Positions 50,372-62,799 of a stretch of 64,000 nucleotides of DNA are shown piece by piece. Source of the DNA: Saururus chinensis (taxonomy: Eukaryota; Streptophyta; Magnoliopsida; Piperales; Saururaceae); NCBI GenBank assembly GCA_035235625.1, contig CP141145.1, positions 23,376,563 through 23,440,562 on the forward strand. Reading direction: 5' to 3'. The first letter of the stretch is position 1. Each line of letters opens with the position of its first letter. Under the pieces are notes generated by a model that was not told the origin of the DNA, searched no databases, and saw only the letters and a list, made by a program, of their open reading frames with translations. Made by a program: the position numbers and the translations under genes.

Positions 50372-53300
50372 TCAGAATTTCTTCCGGTGCCTCTCGCAGA
50401 AGGACTTCAATCTCCCCAGACCGTCTTCAAGCGAAGCTGGATCTATTGCAAATGTTACCCGAAGCCAACCTTTCAGTCCCACAGCACTTCCTGCAACATA
50501 CAGAGGGTCTAATATTAGTTTTCCTATTGCTTCAAAACAAGGCATCTACACTGATGGAATACTAATAAAGATGAAAGGTAGTAAAGGCTTGGTGCAGGAT
50601 ACTTGGGCCTACTTTGTGAACTGGCTAGTGCTGGCGCAGCTAAACATTTAGTTGGTTTAGCTTGAGGCAACAACAGATGATAAATTAAAAAATTATATAG
50701 CTAGCTGATAAAAAGGAATAGCGTACATGGCATTCTCATGGAATGTGAAATAAGCTGGACCTCATATCTCAATTAATACTCCCTCTGTCCTAGATTAATA
50801 GTCCTAGATTAATAGTTCCATTTGGCCAAAAAGTTTGTTTCATATTAATTGCTCCATTTTGTTGTTGAGTACAAATAGTAGCATAAGCTTAGTTTCCCTT
50901 CTTTTAGATGTGACCACTATTTTTTTTAATGTAGCTATAAATATTAGACAGAGGGAGTATAACTCAGTGGTTAAACTTATTGTTGGCCTAATTGTATGTC
51001 TTTCCTTCAAGGTAATAAGTTTATAACACAAAGAAAATGAGAATAAAGAAAGATAAAAAGCATTATGATCTCGTAAATGTCACATGTCTAACTAACCTGG
51101 AAGAATGATCGTCTTTTCCTCTTTGGCTAGCTTGCAGCAGAAGTCAAAATCATCACTGATATCCTCAAAAAGTGAAAGATTCAGCTTAACCTGCAGCCAA
51201 TAATATATTAAATCGTGACTTCAAATAAGTTAAAAGGCTTTTAGTAGTGACATTCATAAGCGAACTTCCTCCTTCCCCACCATTACAAACATGGATCCCT
51301 CTGGTTTCTGAGGACAAGTCAGACAGTTGATCTCCTTCGTATTGTTATAACATATGTCGGCTGCTATGCGTAGTTTTTCCATTACTTTATTGAAAAACTC
51401 CTTCTTCGTGTGCTCCAGAATTTGAGGAATTGCCCCCTGAGAGTTGCAACGCAATTCAAAGGGACGTCTAAAGCAGGTGGCAGACAAATAATACAATAAT
51501 CTCACAAGACCACCATATTTGAGAAATAAATAATATATCTAATCATGGAATTTATAATAGTTTTCTGAAAATTATATTTGGTGTAATAGAATATCTTCCA
51601 TTTAAAGCATCTTATTTCAATTGACAAGGCATGTTTGTTATAAATATAAAGATCAACAATCGACAATTCCTATACAACAATAGTAAGTTCTTACACAATT
51701 TCGCAGGCACTCATCCCAGCTCCCTAGAAAAACATAAAAAAGAATACATACATGATACATGTTTGAGTGGAAGTGCAACAAATAATATGCTTAATCCATA
51801 TTACACATGCGTGGTAACTTGGCTGTGACCAAGAAAAAAGATACATTTTTTTACCACCTTTGGTATTCAAGCTATCTAATTTATTGGATAGACCAGTAGA
51901 CATTGATACAAATAGAGTAAACAAAGAAAAATATGATTAGCACACATCTTTTACCAAATAAATTCCAGGTTATTGCTCAAAATCTCAGCATTGAAGAAGC
52001 ATACCTGGATAAAAGTCACAGGATCGGCACTAATGTTTAAAATGCTCTTTATTGAATCAACAACCTGTAGAAAAAAATAATAATTGTGGTCAATCATAAG
52101 TAGATGTCAGATCACCTGAAATCAATTTTCATTATTCTTTTTTTCCTTTTAAATCCTAAAATCAAACTCCATAACATTACACATAAGAAAATGTCTTACC
52201 ATAAGCATGTGTCAACTGGAAAGCAAACTATTAGTAGCACAAAATACAAGATTCAAGAGAGCATAGTATCAAAGAACAAATGGCATCATCTTACTGTACA
52301 TTTCTATTAAGTTTCCACACCCAATATCTATAACTTTTTTATTTTAATTTATTTATGTATCTCTTTTTCTTAATTTTATTTTTCCGTCAATGGTAGCTAT
52401 AGTAAAACTTGAGATACTAAATTCAAATGACACCCTTTACCATTGTGGCAAATTAACAAGTATATACCACAGTTATTGTCCTCAAATAGGTTGATTAAGC
52501 TGTAACAAAAAAATGGCAAACGGGCAACAGACCATGGAAATAAAACTAAAGAAAGAAAAAGGGATTGAGACAAAATGTGTGGTTCAAATTGCAAGCCTCC
52601 AACTTCGTTTTTTTCAGAAGTACTTTGAGACAAATGCTTTCTTTGACTAGTATGAAGAACAACATGAACATCATATATCAACATGGGTAATAGCAACTAT
52701 ACAAAGGCAAATATTCCCTGAATGTGCAACTCCCACCAGTTTCTACGTACAGTAGAATCTTTGAATGATAACTGATAAAGAATTACTAATAACATGACCA
52801 CATCAATATATGACGGATATGGTCCAATTAAGTTGCCCAAATGATTCACCTTGAAAGCACACATATTCCTCTGCATAAAGATGTATTACCGTTGTAAAAC
52901 ATTGAAAACTAACAATGTTTTCAAGATGAAGAAAATTTTAAGTAATCTAATGCTCCCACCATTCTAAATTAATAGCTCTATTTGATTTTTCAAAATGAAC
53001 TAATTTACTTAAAATGTTCTTTATATATAATGAATTTCTGGCCATCTCGTGTAGAATTTTAGACCGATTAAAAAAAATACTAATGCCATTTGTACCAAGA
53101 GTGAAGGACTTCTAGTACTAGAATAAAGAAACAACATGATCAACCAGACACCTTAGTTTTCTTCAAAATGCCATTTGGGTCGCTTGTCACAAGCCAACCA
53201 ATACGCCAACCAGGTACCACCCATCTCTTTGATATCGACCCAAGTGTCAAAACTGGAACAACTGATCCAAAAGTCCCCATTGGCACGAACGGGTTGCTCC

Positions 53301-55027
53301 CAAATGCAAGATGGCCATACACTTCATCTGCAATGACAAGAATGCCAAGCCTTCTTGCAGTCTCTGCAATCTTTAAGTTTTTAATACGCTTACTTAGTAC
53401 ATAGTTTTTCATTATTAAAAACAGTACCAAACTATTGCTTAGCATAAGAACAAACCTTGGCCATATGCTCATAAGTAAAGACATTCCCGCAAGGGTTTCC
53501 TGGGTTTATAATGACCATTGCAACGGTGTTTTCATCAGCCAAATCTTCGACAGCATGGAGGTCCACCTCCCAATTTTTTTCTGGGAGAAGATCAAAGTGC
53601 CGAGCTTCAAACCCGGTATAAGCACAGCGGGCTTCATAATAGGGGAATCCAGGTCTTGGGAGTAGAATATTGGCATTAGGCCGAGCAAGCACAGACAAAG
53701 CAACCTCAATGGCTTGAGTGCAACCCAAAGTCATGTAGACGTCATCGGCAGAAAGCTTGTAAGGAAGATCCCGATTGAGGTATTCAGCCACCGCCCTGCA
53801 GTGAAACAAGGGAGCAAATACATGAATTAGAACCGTAATCACCCCACTCCAAATGAACCACTATAATAATGCAACCAAATCGATGTTAATCACATGCTCT
53901 CAAATTAAAACCTATACAGGAAAATTTCATAATCAAACAATAAAGTAACCGTTGTATAAGATTCAATTTAACAGAACAACTGAATATGAATAAGAAAAAT
54001 AACAACTTCAGCCATATACCCTGCAAGAGATGTTTTATTTTAGGAATTGGGACACCAGCGAGAAAAATCGATGCAAGGAGAGGTTTAATGATAATAGAAG
54101 CAGAAAGTGCACAGATTACACAAAATAAAAAGGATGGGAAATACAGCTGAATGCTTTAAGCGCTTTAGGATGTTAGAGACCCATAAAGAAGATCACTAGC
54201 AGGAGGCTCAAAATATGTTGAAAATAACATCTAACACCCCAAGTAATCCGTAACTCATGTGGGGACAAGTTAAATAGTTGTCGGAAAAGGTAAACATTAT
54301 CGAACAAATAAAAGAGTTGTAAGACCCAAAGAGTTGGGAAGTTAAGTCTATGCGGAATCTATCAAGTCAAACCTCTCCAGTTCGGTCCGAAGCTACAGAA
54401 AAAGAACAAAACGAAAACCAAAAGCAGAAATTTACCAAAATTCTAACAAGCAATATAAATTCGCAATAACCCAGATCATTAATCGCCAGGTTGAATGTAA
54501 AAATTACAAAAATTAACATTTTTTAAACTACAAGTGAAATAAGAAGTGTAAAATCCAAGTCAAAGAGGATGAAAAAGAGGCAGGAGCTTGCCCCGCGCAT
54601 GAAATAGCTCCATAGCCACGCATAACACCGACACATACGACAGACAGGATCCAGAGAATTCAGACAAATTGGGATATAAAGTGTCAACGCAGAATCAAAT
54701 CGAGTCCACCCAGCAGTGTCGAAAATGAACATTCCTAGATTTCCTCTCTTACTTTCGCGCAGGGAGAAGGCCGGCAGTGGGAGCGTAGGAGTTGTACTTG
54801 GAGGACCTGACTGCCTCAGCCACGGCCTCCGCGGCCACAGGGGTGGTGCGGAAGCAGGGGAAGGCCGACGGGTCGCCGTGGCCCAGGGGCAGCACGGGCC
54901 GGGGGTCGGCCTCGTCGAGGTTGGACATGACGGCCATGAGGACGCCCCGGATGGACACCCGCCCGGCCACATCCACCGCCAAGTTGGGCCCGAACTTCCA
55001 CCCCTCCCCGCCATTTCCAATCTCCAT
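50372..55027 (-). CDS. Tyrosine/nicotianamine aminotransferase family protein, 420 aa, seven exons
   Basis: PLP-dependent class I aminotransferase of the plant TAT/NAAT group, transferring the amino group of tyrosine or related amino acids to 2-oxo acids. Exons: 55027-54753, 53795-53456, 53370-53152, 52064-52005, 51436-51281, 51190-51097, 50490-50372 (1263 nt). Blocks: WKFGPN near the start, [99 protein letters not shown] with the PLP-binding lysine, [10 protein letters not shown] and [16 protein letters not shown]. The C terminus CERHRKKF is normal. No transit peptide, so likely cytosolic. Intron 2 is only 85 nt and ends in an unusual TTAAAG. Family homology gives TAT/NAAT, but substrate cannot be told. 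Confidence 0.92.
50779..50957. mobile_element. Stowaway MITE downstream in aminotransferase intron 6
   Basis: Ends ctccctctgtcctagatt and (read inward) ctccctctgtctaatattt, flanked by TA (50777-50778, 50958-50959). 179 bp, inside the intron between exons 6 and 7. Confidence 0.85.
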
Positions 55028-55444
55028 CCCTCCCTCCCTCCCTCTCTTCAGCTCCGGCCCCAGTTTGTCACGGAGGGGGAACTGGGAAGGAAGTTACTGG
55101 GTCCCTCTTTCTTCCTCTCATTATAATAGTGGAAGAAAGGCCTTGCATGGCAAACACTCGTCCCCGAAGGAAGCAAACAAAGCACAGGATGGCTCTTTTG
55201 TCTCAACTGAGTCGGGTTTAACGTGGCTTTGGCTGTTTTCGTACGTCTTCACGCGCACTCAGCTTCATTGGCCGAGCATCTCCAACGCTATATATGGAGA
55301 GACTACAGATGCGGCTCAGGAAGCCATTTTAATGCTATTATAAAACGAGCGCAAGGGACGTAATGGAATTGTTTATTTAAAAGATTCTGTATATATATAT
55401 ATGCTATATGTATATTATTATAAGTTAGTACTATTAACGTGTGG

Positions 55445-55446
<2 letters not shown>
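55028..55446 (-). promoter_or_regulatory. Upstream region of the TAT/NAAT-like gene
   Basis: A TATATATA-like box (tatatatgg reversed, about 55288-55296) lies ~260 bp before the ATG. The segment near 55115-55180 (gaaggccttgcatg, then cactcgtcc) resembles the 5' region of the orphan exon at 58040-58115, so the duplication included the leader. Confidence 0.45.
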
Positions 55447-55535
<89 letters not shown>

Positions 55536-55698
55536 TTATATGAGCCCGAGTTTTATGAGCTGTTGAATTTATATCTGATGACGCATAATATTCATGAGTT
55601 TTATGAGTATTATAAACACATGAGTAATATGAGCCATCAGATGTAAATCTAACGGCCCGCTCACAGAGAGATATATGAGCCCGGGCTCATATAAACGG

Positions 55699-55768
<70 letters not shown>
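55447..55768. repeat. (AT)n microsatellite interrupted by a palindromic MITE
   Basis: AT runs at 55447-55530 and 55703-55768 flank the element at 55531-55702 directly on both sides. Confidence 0.9.
55531..55702. mobile_element. Palindromic MITE (copy 3) inside an AT microsatellite
   Basis: Left end aaagtttatatgagcccgag, right end gggctcatataaacgggact. The palindromic interior (catgagttttatgagtattataaac) is the same as in copies 1 and 2. Any target duplication is hidden by the AT repeat. Confidence 0.75.
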
Positions 55769-55769
<1 letters not shown>

Positions 55770-55773
<4 letters not shown>

Positions 55774-57740
55774 ATCTCATATGTTAAAGGTTTATATGCT
55801 TTTCTTCGCTCATTGTCAGCATAAAAAACTCTTTTTCATATTGATATCTCTACCTAATCAATTTGATAATAGGTAAATTTTAATTATAGATATTAAATAT
55901 ATTTTTAATATTATTTTTATTTTATATAAAATTAACTTAAAATATAATTTTTAAAATATTTAATAACATTAAAATATAAAGATATAAACAATAAATAAAA
56001 GAAAAAATGCATAATTACTTAACTAAAAAATTTATAAAATATAAACAACAAATAATATTAAAATTAAAATACATAAAAATATTTATAAAAAATTTTGATT
56101 GGATTTAACAAATGAGCTCTACATAAAGTTCACATGGGCTCATTTATCCAAATCAATTAAAATTTATATATTTTAAATTTTAATTATTTTAGATAAATGA
56201 GTTAATATAAACTTTATATGAGCCTTATTTGTTAGTCCAATTAAAACTTTTGTATAAATTTTTGCTAGTATATTTTTTAGGTGGGAATATCACTATCCAT
56301 TTAGCTGAAACCATTCACACCTTGTTTGTCCTATCACCCTTCTTTTTTGGTACAATTGTTTATCCTAACTTAGTTATACGGAGGCATTGACAGGCCAACC
56401 CTCATTTGTCTATTTTTGGGTCCGGTGTCCTACCACCCCTTTTTTCGTACAATTGTTTGTCCTACTTTAATTATATGGAGGCATAAGGCATTGACAAGCC
56501 AACCCTCATTCGTCTATTTTTGGGTCCGAGTATTATTTGGCAAGGCTAAATATGTTGGTAACGATGTACTACCATTGATGCACAGTTAATCTCTCCACAA
56601 AACCCTTACGACTAGATAGAGAAAAGTAAGTCTAATTGAACATTGTCTTACCTGATAACAAATAGGTTTAGGTTTTGGTATAGATATTATACGAAAATAA
56701 TATTTTTATTCTATTTTTTAACACTAAAAGGCTACTCTACTTATGATTAATTAGATGCAAAAAAAGTGAATTTTCATGCTATGTCACACCTTCTCTGTGC
56801 AATCAGTAAACTTTTAACATAGAAAAATAAAATAAAAATATCAGCTTTAATATTTTATATAAAAACAGTATCCTAAGTTTTAGTTGAACATAGAAAAAAT
56901 TGGCCATGTGAGGCCCACTCTTCTAATGTAAAATGCGCCACGCCACAAATGAAAAAAATTATTGGACAGATTCCTTAAACATGCATGTATCAGCCCGTGC
57001 ACATAGGCATGCCGCATGCTAACGCAAAATCACTAGTCAAAGTATAGTAGTAGGTTAGTTGCTTGATAATGAAAAGTGGAACGTTAAGGCATCAACTAAG
57101 CCCTTTTATCAAGAACAGCTAAGCCTAAGACCTAAACCGAATATTTCTCCTCCCTGTTTTAGTTTACCGGGCTCTCTTCTTCACGCCTTACATGAAAATT
57201 TCTACCATGAAACAAGGAGGCGGAACTCATATTCTTCCTCCTAAGTTAGAAAAAAAAGAGATATGTAAGCAAGCTAATTAATAACCTTTTTAGTCTATTT
57301 GCCAACTATTTTTGCTCCATTCAGTAAGTATTATCAGAAGGATAAAATGAAATATTACTATTGATATGGGATATTTTTTTTCTGAAATGAAACTATTAAA
57401 ATGAGAAGAAGGGAGTATATAACACTAAATTTGGCAAAATAAAAGCAATCATAAATTCAACCAAAAACCCTACAAGAAAGGAGGTTCATAAGAAGGCATG
57501 CCCCTTATAAGATGCAATCATGTAAATAGTAACTCAGATGACTCTTGTTGAAGAACAGTAAAAGGAAGTACGTACCAAAAAAATGTAAACTTGGAGAACA
57601 TGTGAAAGTAGTGGAATAGACAAAGAATTCTGAAATATATTGAGTTCTCTGTGTATGCTATAACACATTAAAGGCAAGATATAGCCGCAAACAAACGAAG
57701 CAGAGGAGTCAAGATGCAGAAATGAACTGAAGATAGTCTT
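55770..57740. other. Gap between the functional aminotransferase and the orphan exon
   Basis: AT-rich. Two near-repeats of a ~110-bp phrase (cctatcacccttcttttttgg / cctaccaccccttttttcg) lie at 56320-56530. I looked for aminotransferase exons 2-7 downstream of the orphan exon (minus strand) and found none. Confidence 0.5.
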
Positions 57741-57742
57741 AC

Positions 57743-58020
57743 TTTCTTGCGGGAGGAACTCCAACACTACTGGGAGCGTAGGAGTTGTAGTTGCCCGACC
57801 TCACGGCCTCGGCGATGGCCTCTGTCGCCGCCGGGGCGGTGCTGAAGCAGGGGAAGTGGGATGGGTCGCCGTGGCCCAGCGGCACCATGGGCCGCGTGTC
57901 CCCCTCCTCCATGTTGGCCTTCACGGCCAGCACGGTGCGCCTTACGGACAGCAGCCCCGCCGCCTCGGCCATAGTGTTTGGCCCGAACTTCCAGTCTTCC
58001 TTACCTTCTCCGTTCTCCAT
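57743..58020 (-). pseudogene. Orphan exon 1 of a second TAT/NAAT-like gene
   Basis: An open 278-nt frame with ATG at 58020 encodes a paralogue of exon 1 of the gene at 50372-55027: [53 protein letters not shown] and SGNYNSYAPSSVGVPPARK, about 60-65 % identical. It ends at the same point with the same splice donor (AA/GTAAGA) and in the same phase. The PLP-lysine domain and all later exons are missing from the 2.7 kb before the next gene, so it cannot make an enzyme. Its frame is unbroken and its 5' flank still resembles that of the complete gene. It is either a truncated tandem copy or a first exon that could splice to the exons of the downstream gene. Confidence 0.75.
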
Positions 58021-58209
58021 CTCTCTCCAACTTCTCTTTCCGGGTATTATGGAGAGAAGGATGTTATTTTGTCCTTCTTATAGAAGAAGGCCTTGTATGC
58101 ATGACCACACGTCCGAGTCAATATGGGGAAGTGAACAAGACGTATGAGGGGAGAGTGGCATGAATCCTGGGGGCTGGGGACGGATTTTTGTGTGTGCCAT
58201 GAGACTTCA

Positions 58210-58815
58210 GAGGTCTGCCACTTAACAGCGACTCATGAGTTATCTTTCTGGGTCTTGATCTGCATTATCAGTTGATGAGGGACCATTTGCTTGCTGAACT
58301 GCTTTCTGGAGTCGACACTCTGACGACATTGTTCATTAGTCTTTTTAGACAGTTTATTTTCTACCAAAAGTAAGATATTTATCTTGAAAGGTATATTACC
58401 ATCCCTGAGCTTGAATTGCAAGTTATTTGTTAACAACTTTTTGCCAAAAATTATAGAGCAGAAGGGGAAAAAATGCTGCAGTTTTTTTTGGCTCCTTGAA
58501 GAAAAAAGGGAACACCGTAATTGCTACTGTGCAGTGGATTACGAAGAGTTACGTTGCTGATATGTTTCCTAAGTAATTGGTCAATGTATAAATCTTGATT
58601 GAGGTGTCTAATAGAAAATGATTTGCATAAGATAGTAGGGCATTGGATACTTAATTCTAACTGGTCCCCTTAAATGACTTCAATAGTTTGTCTTATTGGG
58701 GTTCTTCCCGATGACTCCTAATTCCACGCCTTGGACAGCATTTAATGCTGTGTCAGCTTTTGAGTTACCACTTTTTTTTCAAAAATTTAAATATAATTTT
58801 ATAATTATTTTAAAA
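58210..58815. other. Intergenic stretch, no gene
   Basis: No recognisable gene or element. Confidence 0.45.
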
Positions 58816-58970
58816 ATTGGACCGGCCGGTTGACCCGGTTCAACTGCAACCGGCACCTAAAACGGGCCAGTTCATGCAATTTTTCGGGTCTGTGACTCGG
58901 CCGGTTGAACCGATACCCAGCATACCGGGCCGGTCCAGTTTGATACACATTTATACAAAATTTTTAAGAT

Positions 58971-59733
58971 GTACATCCATGGAAGGCCGTATCGGTCGAT
59001 ACAGCCTCGTATCGACCAATACATATTTGTATCGGTGGAGACCGATATAAGTATGGGGGTGGCACGCCCCCCATAGTGAATCGCGATACGTATCGGCCGT
59101 ATCGCCCGTACTGTATCGATACGGCCAATACGTATCAATATTGTATTAAAAAAATATTTTTTATTTAAAAAATTATTTTTAAATTAAAAAAAAATTTTAA
59201 AAAAGATTTTTTTTTGATTTTTTTTCTTAAAAATGAAAACACAATTTGAACCCAAATTTTTAAAAATTCAAAATTTTTTTATATTAAAAATAATATTTTT
59301 AAAGTTATATGAGATCAATACGGTATGTTCATGCAATTTATATAATTATTTTTTTTACATATAGTGCTCCACAAATATATATTTATTTGAACGACTCATA
59401 TTAAGTATATTATTTATTTTTAAAATAAATTAATTTTGAAGCACTTAATAGGGAAAGAATGACAAAAAATTTGTATAAGACGAAGAACATAATAGTGTAT
59501 GGTTCTGAATGAACTAATTTTAGAATACCCGTATCGATTGATACGACATTATACAGTTTTATTATACTCTAAAAGAAATATTATAATAATATATTATTCG
59601 TTATAATATTTTTTTATGTTTATAAAAGGGTTCATGCTCGTTTCGGCGCGTACCAAGTGTATCATCAGTGCATACCCATATCTATAGTCATCGATACTCT
59701 CGTGCGTATCGATACGGCCTTCCATGTGTACAC
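58971..59733. mobile_element. TIR element with GTATCGATAC subterminal repeats (E1)
   Basis: Ends tgtacatccatggaaggccg and (read inward) tgtacacatggaaggccg are inverted repeats. Next to both ends are clusters of cgtatcg/gtatcgatac motifs, at least eight in all. The middle is AT-rich without coding. The arrangement, clustered short motifs inside the ends, resembles transposase-binding arrays. Superfamily not assigned. Confidence 0.5.
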
Positions 59734-59879
59734 CATGGGATTCGAATCAATGTTTGAAAAACTGGCCTTATACCGACCCAGATTGGCATCCAGACCGGTT
59801 CAACCGGGGGTCAAACGTGGTGGTTGAACTGGCTGATGTAAATGTTTCTTCCCCAAAGCCCTAACATTAAAGCTAGATT

Positions 59880-60300
59880 GAAACAGAAGAGTAGAGATGC
59901 GGTAGCTCTTCCCCTCCGATCTTCTTCTTTCCCTCTTCCCCTCCCTTTCCTCCTTGGCACACTAGCCACGACCATGATCGACCGGTGACCCCTTCCTCCT
60001 TCTCTTCCCTTTTCTCCCTAGCAGCTTGACCCAATCCCGATGGTCCCCGGTCCCTTCCTCCTTCCCCATTCCCCTTTCTTGTCCCTCTCTTGCCCAGTGG
60101 CCCAGTCTGACGACCCTTTCCTCCTTCCCCTCTTCCCAATCTCTCTTCCCCTTCATCTTCTCCTTGGCTGCTTGACCATGATCCCAATTGTGGAGCCCCC
60201 CCCCCCCCCCCCCCCCCAGCCCTAACTTCCCCTCCCTCTCCTCCCCGATAGCCCAGACCCGACCTTTCCTTCTCCCTTCCCCTTTCCCCATTTTAGTGTG
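59880..60300. repeat. Pyrimidine-rich tandem-like block with a C22 run
   Basis: Repeated ccttcctccttcccc-type phrases. The homopolymer of 22 C is at 60196-60217. Long frames on the minus strand are low-complexity Gly/Glu/Arg artefacts. Confidence 0.75.
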
Positions 60301-60620
60301 AAATTCATTTGATGTTTTGCCACAAACTAATATATACTACCATATATGATTGTGTCTTCTTAAGGCCACCCATTTTCCTCCTTGGCACCGGTGTTGTCAC
60401 TTTTCCCTTCTCTTTTTCCCCTTCTTGATTTTTTTCTTTTTCTTCTAAAGCCCGGACTAGCCCGTTCATCTCTATCACTGGTTCAACTGGTCAGGCTAAA
60501 TTGACCCACCTTGGTTAATGTCGCCAGGTAACCCGGATAACTCAGCCTGGATTTTTGACCAAGTCCGATTGAACTCAACACCTAAATAGTTCTTTTATGG
60601 GCCTATGCCAATGGGCTGTG

Positions 60621-61227
60621 ATCATGGAAGATAGTATCGATGATCATGGATACAGGTAGCGCCGATGATACGCTTATTACGTGCCAAAACAGTAGTAAAC
60701 CCTTTAATATACATAAAAAAATTATAACTAATGATATATCATTATAATACTTAATTTAGAGCATGATAATACAACAAAAGGTCATATTAACTGATATGAG
60801 TGGTCTAAAATTATTTCATTTTATAACCATACATTTTTCTCCTTCTGTCATCTATAAACTATTATTCCCTCCGTCCCATATTAAGTGCTCTGAAATTAAT
60901 TTATTTTGGAACCAAATAAGATATTTAATACGAATTACATGAATGTTATAGAGAAACTCATACGGTAGAAGTTTAAGTAAATAAATAATTGTGGAGCACT
61001 ATATTAAAAAAAAAAAGTAAACTATATAGCCCACATATATTGATCTCATATAATTTTTTTAAAAATATTTTCAATATAATAAAACATCATCATCTTTAAA
61101 CCTTCAAAGAAGTTGAATTTGAATTATGTTTTTACTTTTAAGAAAATAATTAATTAATAAAATATTAGAATATGGATACGTGTGGGGGGCGTATAGCCTC
61201 CCATACCGTATATTTTTGTTCCATGAT
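60621..61227. mobile_element. TIR element related to E1 (E2)
   Basis: Ends atcatggaagatagtatcg and (read inward) atcatggaacaaaaatatac share CATGGAA and a gtatcgat motif with E1. Both elements contain a gtggggggcgtatagcc/gggggtggcacgcc block near one end. A Stowaway-like start (attccctccgtcccatatt) is at 60866. Confidence 0.45.
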
Positions 61228-61259
61228 TGTAATATGTCTAATATACAAACAAAATTGCT

Positions 61260-61335
61260 GCTTATTGGAGGGATTCGAACCTCTCTTCTCAAGAGATACA
61301 CACAATGCGTCTTAACCAACTACGCTATCGCGATT
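61260..61335 (-). repeat. tRNA-like sequence with A and B boxes (tRNA relic or SINE head)
   Basis: On the minus strand, TAGCGTAGTTGG (61316-61327) fits the pol III A box at every position, and GGTTCGAATCC (61271-61281) is an exact B box, 34 nt apart. Acceptor and T stems do not pair well and no clear anticodon arm forms, so it is not a working tRNA. Confidence 0.55.
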
Positions 61336-61519
61336 TTATGGCATATTTAATATCAAAATTTTATTAAATTATAAATTTTATAAAAAAATAATTTATTTTA
61401 CTAAATAAGATTATAAAATGGGTCAACTACAGTTGATCCACATTTAGAGCGAGTTAACCCGGCCCGGCAACCAATTTGGGTTGGTGGCGGGGCTAGGTTT
61501 TAAAACACTGATTTTATAC

Positions 61520-62690
61520 CTTAAAATTTTACTTTTAAAAATCACATAAGGTGACAAAAATAAGACTTACTTAAGAAAAAAATAAATAAAATGGTCTATA
61601 TGCATCCCAAGGGGGTTTATGGGGTTATTAGGGTGCGTATAGACCCATTTATAAAAATATTAATGCCATGCCGGCCCATTGCAAGAGCAGTGATGGCGCA
61701 GGGTAATTAAGAGGAATTGCACCAAAAATAATTTAAGGAAGATATTTAAACCCAAAATAAGCCCCGTTTTGCAACCTTGCACGAGGGTGTGTGCCAATCA
61801 AAATGGTGGCAACTCATTACAGCAATATGAGACTTATTGTAGGCTCATCACATGTGCGCACATTTAAAAAAATTCCCACTAAGATAGGGGTTAAGTTAGT
61901 TTTGTCAAACCCGAATAAATTATCATTTAAGAAATGCTAACTTAAACCCAATTGAACCCAAATATCTCAAACTTGTTCCTAACGAGGCCCGACCTATTTA
62001 TCATAAAAAGTTATTATTTATATATATTTTAAAATTTATTAAAAAATTACTTAATTATGAAAAATATAATATCATAAATTTTATTTAGTTTTTATCTCAT
62101 ACCTATCAAACAAATTTTAAATATTATTATCAAAATACAAAAAAAAATTTATAGCTTTCAGTCTAGTCAGGTTAAGTTGGATCACTTGAAGTCAAAACCC
62201 GATTTGAATATCAAATAGTTGTTTGGGTTGAATTTGAAAACTTAAACCTAACCCTAATAGGTAAGGTTTTCCTACTTATGGTGACATTCTAGCTACGAGG
62301 CTCAAATGATTGAACAAGTAAAATCATATATGCTCCTCCGTTATATTTTGCCCTCTACAATGCTACCATTGCACTCCAAATCCACCGATCGAGACCTTCA
62401 TTCCCTCTAGCCCTTTGCCCCTCCGACAAGCCCTCCAACCCTATTCCCCTTTGACAAGCCCTCCACACACATGCGAAGCCCCTTCACCTTTAGTTGGATA
62501 TTCTAACCTCTTTGTGATGCCTTTCCGCTTTGCTCCTATGTCAGGTTCTTTGCCAACCTTCTAGCCAATCGGTGATTGGTGGACACCTTCAACTGTAGCT
62601 AGCCATGGCCACTATAATCACATTCTGGCTATTGCCAACCATACTCTTGGGCATAAGATTTGGCTTGACTGGGATTAGTGCCATGGCCAA
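61520..62690. other. AT-rich intergenic DNA, no gene
   Basis: Contains only worn repeat sequence. At 62395-62470 there is a short ccctttgacaagccctcc repeat. Confidence 0.45.
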
Positions 62691-62697
62691 TATTGAC

Positions 62698-62795
62698 TAG
62701 GGGTGGCCATAATGAGGGCATAGTGGCCAGCTTGCAGCCCACCTCATGAGGGGACCACAACGGGGCCAGGCCAGCCTGGCCCACTGCCACCCCTA
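62698..62795. mobile_element. Miniature hAT-like element, 98 bp
   Basis: Ends taggggtggccat and (read inward) taggggtggcagt. The flanking 8-mers atattgac and tcaatgac match at 5 of 8, as a worn hAT target duplication would. Confidence 0.6.
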
Positions 62796-62799
62796 TCAA

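Noticed and set aside
54523-55126. Alternative-frame ORFs over exon 1 of the TAT/NAAT-like gene
   Set aside because: Proline/serine-rich shadows; the exon frame with WKFGPN and PLGHGDPS is clearly the real one.
59873-60291. Gly/Glu/Arg-rich frames on the minus strand
   Set aside because: Translation of a simple pyrimidine-rich repeat.
61260-61335. Functional tRNA gene
   Set aside because: Boxes are excellent, but acceptor and T stems mispair and no consistent anticodon loop forms.
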